Part shown: piece by piece, positions 6,236 to 9,293 of the stretch
Position numbering within the stretch: position 1 is the first letter of the stretch
Layout of the letters: every line of letters begins with the position of its first letter
Assembly (NCBI GenBank): GCA_020201305.1
Contig: JAIVHC010000172.1
Coordinates: 1-9,293 of the forward strand
From: Geobacteraceae bacterium
GTDB lineage: Bacteria > Desulfobacterota > Desulfuromonadia > Desulfuromonadales > Desulfuromonadaceae
Length of the DNA stretch: 9,293 nt
Direction of reading: 5' to 3'
Notes under the pieces: generated by a model
The model's input: only the letters and a program-made list of their open reading frames with translations
The model's database searches: none
What the model was told of the DNA's origin: nothing
Program-made: the position numbers and the translations under genes

Positions 6236-7555
6236 ATGGCGGAACAACAGGAGATGCATACCGATCTGCAGCACCTGCAGACCATTCTGGACAGCGTATC
6301 CGACGGGGTTTTTACCGTGGATAACGATATGTGTATCACCCTGTTCAACCGCGGAGCGGAAAACATCACCGGCTTTTCGCGCGCCGAGGCACTGGGGCAG
6401 CCGTGCTGTGAGATTTTCCGCGCCAATGCGTGTTTCGATAACTGTCCTTTGCGTCACGCCATTGCCAACGGTAAAAACATCAACAATCGTGAAGTTACCA
6501 TCCTGGATCGCGACAATCGTGAAATACCCATCTCCGTCAATGCTGCCGTTCTCCTCAATCTTGAAGGGGAGGCGATCGGTGGGGTAGAGACCTTCCGTGA
6601 TCTATCCCAACTCCGCGCCCTCAACGGCGAGATCCGTAAGAAATTCAGCTTTCAGGATATGATCAGCCGCAACCACAAGATGCAGCAGTTGTTTGATATC
6701 GTTCCCGATGTAGCGGAGAGTGACGTTACCGTCCTGCTCCAGGGAGAAAGCGGTACCGGCAAGGAACTCTTTGCACGCGCCCTGCACAATCTGAGTACGC
6801 GCAAGGATCATCCTATGGTGGTGATAAACTGCGGCGCCCTGCCGGAACAGCTCCTCGAAGCGGAAATTTTCGGAGTGCGCAAAGGGGCATATACCGGTGC
6901 CACTATGGATCGGCAGGGTCGCCTCGCCACCGCTGAAGGGGGAACACTGTTTCTCGACGAGATTGGCGATCTCCCACTATCCCTGCAGGTGAAACTCCTA
7001 CGCGTCATGGAAAATCGCGAGTACCAGCCCCTTGGCAGCGACGACACCAAAGTGGCCGATGTCCGCTTCATTACTGCAACCCATCACGATCTCGCCGAAC
7101 TGGTGGAACAAGAGCGTTTCCGTCGCGATCTATTCTACCGTCTGAATATCGTCACTCTCAAAATCCCTTCCCTGAATGAGCGCCAGGAGGATGTTCCTCT
7201 CCTCCTTGACATCAGCCTCGAACGTTTTTGCAATAAACACGGCAAGAAGATCCATGCCTTCAGTTCCGAGGCGATGGAACTCCTCCTTAACCATCAATAC
7301 ACCGGCAATATACGCGAGTTGATCAACATCGTCGAACGCGCCGTTATACTCTGCCGCGGCACGCAGATAGAATCCAACCATCTGCCCTTGAATGTTGAAA
7401 TTCCGCAGACGCATAAACCTTCCACTCCGGTAAGAGGTGCAGAGCTCAAGCAGCTCCTGCTGCGCTTTGGGGGTAAAAGATCCGAGGTCGCAGCCCATCT
7501 TGGGATTGACCGCACCACCCTGTGGCGTTGGTTGAAGAAACACCATATCGAATGA
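6236..7555 (+). CDS. Sigma-54-dependent transcriptional activator with cysteine-bearing PAS domain
   Basis: This 439-residue protein has an N-terminal PAS domain (about 10-125), a sigma-54 AAA+ domain (about 141-375) and a C-terminal Fis-type helix-turn-helix (412-435). The AAA+ motifs are Walker A GESGTGKE (170-177), Walker B GGTLFLDEIG (235-244), arginine region RFRRDLFYRL (294-303) and sensor 2 GNIREL (357-362). The sigma-54-contact loop reads GAYTGA (217-222), a Phe-to-Tyr variant of GAFTGA. There is no response-regulator receiver, so the signal should enter through PAS. It carries Cys57, Cys58, Cys66 and Cys70 in CCEIFRANACFDNCPLR, which suggests redox sensing or a metal / Fe-S ligand set. 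AGGAG lies 11 nt before the ATG. Six bases past its stop begins a cluster of palindromes, and a sigma-54 promoter stands before the next gene, the likely target. Confidence 0.95.
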   Translation: MAEQQEMHTDLQHLQTILDSVSDGVFTVDNDMCITLFNRGAENITGFSRAEALGQPCCEIFRANACFDNCPLRHAIANGKNINNREVTILDRDNREIPISVNAAVLLNLEGEAIGGVETFRDLSQLRALNGEIRKKFSFQDMISRNHKMQQLFDIVPDVAESDVTVLLQGESGTGKELFARALHNLSTRKDHPMVVINCGALPEQLLEAEIFGVRKGAYTGATMDRQGRLATAEGGTLFLDEIGDLPLSLQVKLLRVMENREYQPLGSDDTKVADVRFITATHHDLAELVEQERFRRDLFYRLNIVTLKIPSLNERQEDVPLLLDISLERFCNKHGKKIHAFSSEAMELLLNHQYTGNIRELINIVERAVILCRGTQIESNHLPLNVEIPQTHKPSTPVRGAELKQLLLRFGGKRSEVAAHLGIDRTTLWRWLKKHHIE

Positions 7556-7561
7556 TACAAT

Positions 7562-7600
7562 GTTGCAACGTTGCATGCGTGTTGCAACGACGGTTGCAAC
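7562..7600. promoter_or_regulatory. Upstream activating sequence cluster, distal (GTTGCAAC palindromes)
   Basis: GTTGCAAC occurs three times as a perfect 8-bp palindrome (7562-7569, 7581-7588, 7593-7600), plus a GTTGCATG variant (7570-7577). This lies about 170-205 bp upstream of the predicted start site, the usual place for enhancer-binding-protein sites. The adjacent Fis-type regulator is the obvious ligand (inference). Confidence 0.8.
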
Positions 7601-7650
7601 GTCGTGAACTCCCACTAAACGGCCGTATACTAAAACAGTTCATGTTTTAT

Positions 7651-7664
7651 GTTGCATGTGCAAC
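7651..7664. promoter_or_regulatory. Upstream activating sequence, proximal (GTTGCA-TG-TGCAAC)
   Basis: An inverted repeat of the same GTTGCA half-site as the distal cluster, with a 2-bp spacer. It is centred roughly 110 bp upstream of the predicted transcription start. Using the same half-site with different spacing suggests a second activator binding site. Confidence 0.75.
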
Positions 7665-7739
7665 GTAGAAAGATTAAGCCATATCCGTGCGCCACCTCCT
7701 AAGTGCCTGTATTTTTTGCCCTAATGTAAAAACCTCCGC

Positions 7740-7756
7740 TTGGCACACCACATGCA
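7740..7756 (+). promoter_or_regulatory. Sigma-54 (-24/-12) promoter
   Basis: TTGGCAC, 5 bp, then ATGCA. GG (7742-7743) and GC (7754-7755) are separated by exactly 10 bp, the sigma-54 spacing. The only departure from the usual core is A for T at the first base of TTGCA. The predicted start of transcription is at about 7767. Confidence 0.88.
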
Positions 7757-7768
7757 TTGCAAGAGGTC

Positions 7769-8110
7769 ATGAATTTAAGTTCAGTCCACATAGCTATCCC
7801 CTGCTACGAAGGTCGGGTGTCCCCGCGCTTTGACGGTCCGAGCACCTTTTGCTTTTTTGATGTAGATCGGAACAGTGGTGACCACACGATGAAAGAGCAA
7901 GAGGCCTGCCCCCAAGGCAAAGAGGTATGTGACTGGCTCGCACAACATCAAGTGGAAGGGGTAATCTGCTCCGGCATTCAGCGCGAGTATCAACTTAAGT
8001 TGGATCGCGTTGGTATCTGGTTTTGCTGCGGTATTTCCGGTCCTATTGCCCAGGCGATCAAACAATGGGCGCAACATCGGCCCCAGCAGGCACTAACAGC
8101 GCAGGACTGA
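7769..8110 (+). CDS. NifX/NifB-C-terminal-like (orange-protein-type) small cofactor-binding protein
   Basis: A 113-residue protein with the fold pattern of the dinitrogenase iron-molybdenum cofactor biosynthesis family: VHIAIPCYEGRVSPRFDG (6-23), FDV (30-32), VEGVICSGI (62-70) and a GIWFCCGISGP segment (82-92). It has seven cysteines (12, 28, 47, 54, 67, 86, 87), more than usual, which hints at metal-sulfur cluster binding. Family members bind FeMo-co, NifB-co or, in Desulfovibrio orange protein, a Mo-Cu-S cluster. No nif genes and no MinD-type ATPases are visible here, so nitrogen fixation is not implied. The ATG at 7769 is preferred. An in-frame TTG at 7757 lies upstream of the transcription start predicted from the sigma-54 promoter. 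AAGAGG is only 2 nt before the ATG, too close for an ordinary ribosome site. Confidence 0.85.
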   Translation: MNLSSVHIAIPCYEGRVSPRFDGPSTFCFFDVDRNSGDHTMKEQEACPQGKEVCDWLAQHQVEGVICSGIQREYQLKLDRVGIWFCCGISGPIAQAIKQWAQHRPQQALTAQD

Positions 8111-8149
8111 GAAGCCAGGTTTAAATATTATTATTTTGCTATGTAATTA

Positions 8150-8169
8150 CCGCCGCCCAGCTGCGGCGG
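8150..8169 (+). terminator. GC-rich hairpin after the NifX-like gene
   Basis: CCGCCGC (8150-8156) and GCGGCGG (8163-8169) form a perfect 7-bp GC stem with a 6-nt loop, 39 bp after the stop. Only a poor T-run follows (GTCTGTTATG), so termination may be inefficient or the structure may protect the mRNA 3' end. Confidence 0.5.
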
Positions 8170-8186
8170 GTCTGTTATGGAGGAGT

Positions 8187-8215
8187 TTGGCACAGCTGTT
8201 TTATTGAAATGTGAT
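8187..8215 (+). promoter_or_regulatory. Candidate sigma-70-type promoter
   Basis: TTGGCA (5 of 6 to TTGACA) and TGTGAT (4 of 6 to TATAAT) are separated by 17 bp. The predicted start is near 8222, right at the foot of the following hairpin. This is pattern matching only. Confidence 0.4.
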
Positions 8216-8221
8216 GTGATG

Positions 8222-8383
8222 GATACGGCAGGGCTGCAATGTTTTTTTATGTGATGTTGATGTTATCCGCCCTGCCGCTAATCTTATCCTGAAGTCTGCG
8301 CTGTTCACATCTGTTTGTATTTATTGTTATTGTCATGTATCATCTTCATGCCCGCTATACATTTGTTATAGCGGGTTTTTTTT
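8222..8383 (+). ncRNA. Candidate structured small RNA or attenuating leader of the nitroreductase gene
   Basis: Between a promoter-like pair and a strong intrinsic terminator lie about 160 nt without a reading frame. The 5' part holds perfect 9-nt complementary arms CGGCAGGGC (8226-8234) and GCCCTGCCG (8269-8277) around a 34-nt loop. That loop repeats an ATGTGATG element also seen just upstream. The CCGCTA at 8275-8280, overlapping the hairpin's 3' arm, could also pair with TAGCGG in the terminator stem (8369-8374), giving a possible switch. It fits either a free-standing sRNA or a terminator-controlled leader for the gene at 8436. I recognise no known riboswitch class. Confidence 0.35.
8351..8383 (+). 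terminator. Strong intrinsic terminator
   Basis: CCCGCTATA (8351-8359) and TATAGCGGG (8367-8375) form a perfect 9-bp stem with a 7-nt loop, followed directly by eight T residues. It is 241 bp beyond the NifX-like stop and 52 bp before the nitroreductase ATG. Confidence 0.92.
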
Positions 8384-8435
8384 GCAGTTTTTTGCACATA
8401 GCCAACCTCAAAGCCCCTATCTGGAGGTCTGAATC

Positions 8436-8978
8436 ATGTCCAACACCCTCGAAGTTCTACGCCAGCGGCGCAGTATCCGCCAATTTTCGCCTGAGCCTTT
8501 GAGCGACGCTCAAATTGATCAACTAAAGGAGATCGCCCTGCGTTCCCCTTCTTCGCGCTCCCTCATGCCGTGGCAGTTTATCTTTGTTAGCGACAAAGAT
8601 AAACTGCGTGCCCTGGGACACAGCAAGCCGCATGGCTCCGCATTTCTGGAGCAATGTGCCCTTGCAGTGGTGATCTGCGCCGATCCGCAGCGCTGCGACG
8701 TGTGGATCGAAGACTGCTCCGTGGTTGCGACCCTGCTCCATCTCGGTGCCGCAGATATGGGTCTGGGAAGTTGCTGGGTTCAGATACGCCTGCGCCCCCA
8801 TGATGACAACAGCGATGCCGAATCCTATGTGCGCTCTGAATTGAATATCCCCGAGCAGATGCGCGTGGATATGATCGTAGGAATCGGGCATGCGGCAGAG
8901 GAAAAAGCGGGGCATCCGCAAGCAGAACTACCTGCGGAACGCATCCATCTGGAACAGTTCGATTACAGCGCAAAATAG
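8436..8978 (+). CDS. Nitroreductase family FMN-dependent oxidoreductase
   Basis: This 180-residue protein has the nitroreductase fold markers: RRSIRQF (11-17, phosphate/FMN contact), RSPSSRSLMPWQFIFV (36-51), the flavin-side helix EDCSVVATLLHLGAADMGLGSCW (92-114), and the C-terminal GIGHAAEEK (149-157). Family members are FMN-binding, usually dimeric, cytoplasmic enzymes that reduce nitro compounds, quinones or flavins with NAD(P)H. The physiological substrate cannot be read from the sequence. The length is that of the short subfamily. Cysteines 74, 81, 87, 94 and 113 are more than usual for the family. GGAGG (8423-8427) lies 8 nt before the ATG. A strong terminator ends 52 bp upstream, so expression depends on a nearby promoter or on read-through. 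The DUF445 gene follows after 9 bp, probably in one transcript. Confidence 0.9.
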   Translation: MSNTLEVLRQRRSIRQFSPEPLSDAQIDQLKEIALRSPSSRSLMPWQFIFVSDKDKLRALGHSKPHGSAFLEQCALAVVICADPQRCDVWIEDCSVVATLLHLGAADMGLGSCWVQIRLRPHDDNSDAESYVRSELNIPEQMRVDMIVGIGHAAEEKAGHPQAELPAERIHLEQFDYSAK

Positions 8979-8987
8979 ATATACGCC

Positions 8988-9293
8988 ATGCTGAGTAGCC
9001 TTGAAAATCACATTCCGTTTCTCCCCTACCTGATCCCGCCATTGCTGGGGGCTTTGATCGGCTATGTCACCAACTACATAGCGATCCGCATGCTCTTCCG
9101 CCCTCTGCGCCCCTGGTATATTCTGGGGATCAGAATCCCCATGACGCCGGGAATCATTCCGGCACGGCGGGGCGACCTGGCGCGCAAGATGGGACATATG
9201 GTCGGAGAGCACCTCCTCACCTCCGGAGATGTGGGACGCACCCTGGACAAGCCGGAATTCCGCACCCAGGTGTACGATACCCTCGCACACAAG
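8988..9293 (+). CDS. DUF445 family membrane protein, N-terminal part (cut by window edge)
   Basis: 102 codons are present before the window ends. The N-terminus shows the DUF445 signature: a hydrophobic helix (about 10-34) running into GYVTNYIAIRMLFRP (25-39), then MTPGIIPARRGDLARKMG (52-69). The full family protein is typically several hundred residues, with a helix near each end and a long helical middle, in the inner membrane; its function is unknown. The ATG at 8988 places the family motif at its usual distance from the N-terminus, and no better in-frame start exists. No clear Shine-Dalgarno site is seen, so translation may be coupled to the nitroreductase gene that stops 9 bp upstream. 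Confidence 0.9.
   Translation, partial: MLSSLENHIPFLPYLIPPLLGALIGYVTNYIAIRMLFRPLRPWYILGIRIPMTPGIIPARRGDLARKMGHMVGEHLLTSGDVGRTLDKPEFRTQVYDTLAHK

Noticed and set aside
7561..7664. CRISPR array
   Set aside because: The repeats are short 8-bp palindromes with irregular 0-50 bp spacing; no spacer structure.
7757..7768. TTG start four codons upstream for the NifX-like gene
   Set aside because: It overlaps the -12 side of the promoter and would not be transcribed from it; the family's N-terminus fits the ATG at 7769.
7755..8110. Evidence for a nitrogen-fixation locus
   Set aside because: The NifX-like fold is shared by many non-nif proteins, and no nitrogenase, nifB, nifE or nifN gene is present in the window.
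8186..8204. Possible second sigma-54 promoter (TTTGGCACAGCTGTTTTA)
   Set aside because: The -24 half is good, but at the required 10-bp spacing the -12 GC is replaced by TT. It fits better as a sigma-70-type -35.

Overview
The window reads as a chromosomal piece of a proteobacterium, most likely a gammaproteobacterium. The grounds are the MoxR / DUF58 / DUF4381 / BatA / BatB order, which is typical of Gammaproteobacteria, a Fis-type sigma-54 activator with a matching -24/-12 promoter, and Shine-Dalgarno sites of the AGGAG type. No rRNA, tRNA, CRISPR array or intact transposase was seen.

Left part (1-4655, minus strand): a tightly packed 'Bat' (aerotolerance-type) operon, transcribed moxR ATPase, DUF58 protein, DUF4381 membrane protein, then a very long frame that runs off the left edge. 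That frame encodes BatA and BatB, and the beginning of the TPR part, in ONE uninterrupted reading frame. The usual last helix of BatA and first helix of BatB are collapsed into a single hydrophobic stretch. MoxR is thought to act as a chaperone-like ATPase on the VWA proteins, and the membrane proteins present VWA and TPR domains, probably to the periplasm.

Middle (4656-6235): a low-density, AT-richer stretch. It holds one small convincing gene (minus strand, signal peptide plus an Arg/Glu-rich mature protein of unknown function), several hairpins, an orphan plus-strand terminator, a short near-repeat, and one weak 86-codon frame.

Right part (6236-9293, plus strand): a sigma-54 enhancer-binding protein with a cysteine-bearing PAS domain is followed by a cluster of GTTGCAAC palindromes, then a near-consensus sigma-54 promoter, then a small cysteine-rich NifX/orange-protein-type gene. 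Regulator, binding sites, promoter and target form a self-contained, probably redox- or metal-sensing module. Its predicted transcription start lies only about 2 nt before the ATG. After it come a GC hairpin and then a candidate sigma-70-type promoter feeding about 160 nt of structured RNA that ends in a strong intrinsic terminator. This may be a small RNA or an attenuating leader of the next gene, a nitroreductase-family flavoprotein. A DUF445 membrane protein gene starts 9 bp later and is cut by the right edge.

The items most worth a second look are the BatA-BatB fusion, the sigma-54/NifX-like module with its apparently leaderless target, and the structured leader or sRNA upstream of the nitroreductase gene.
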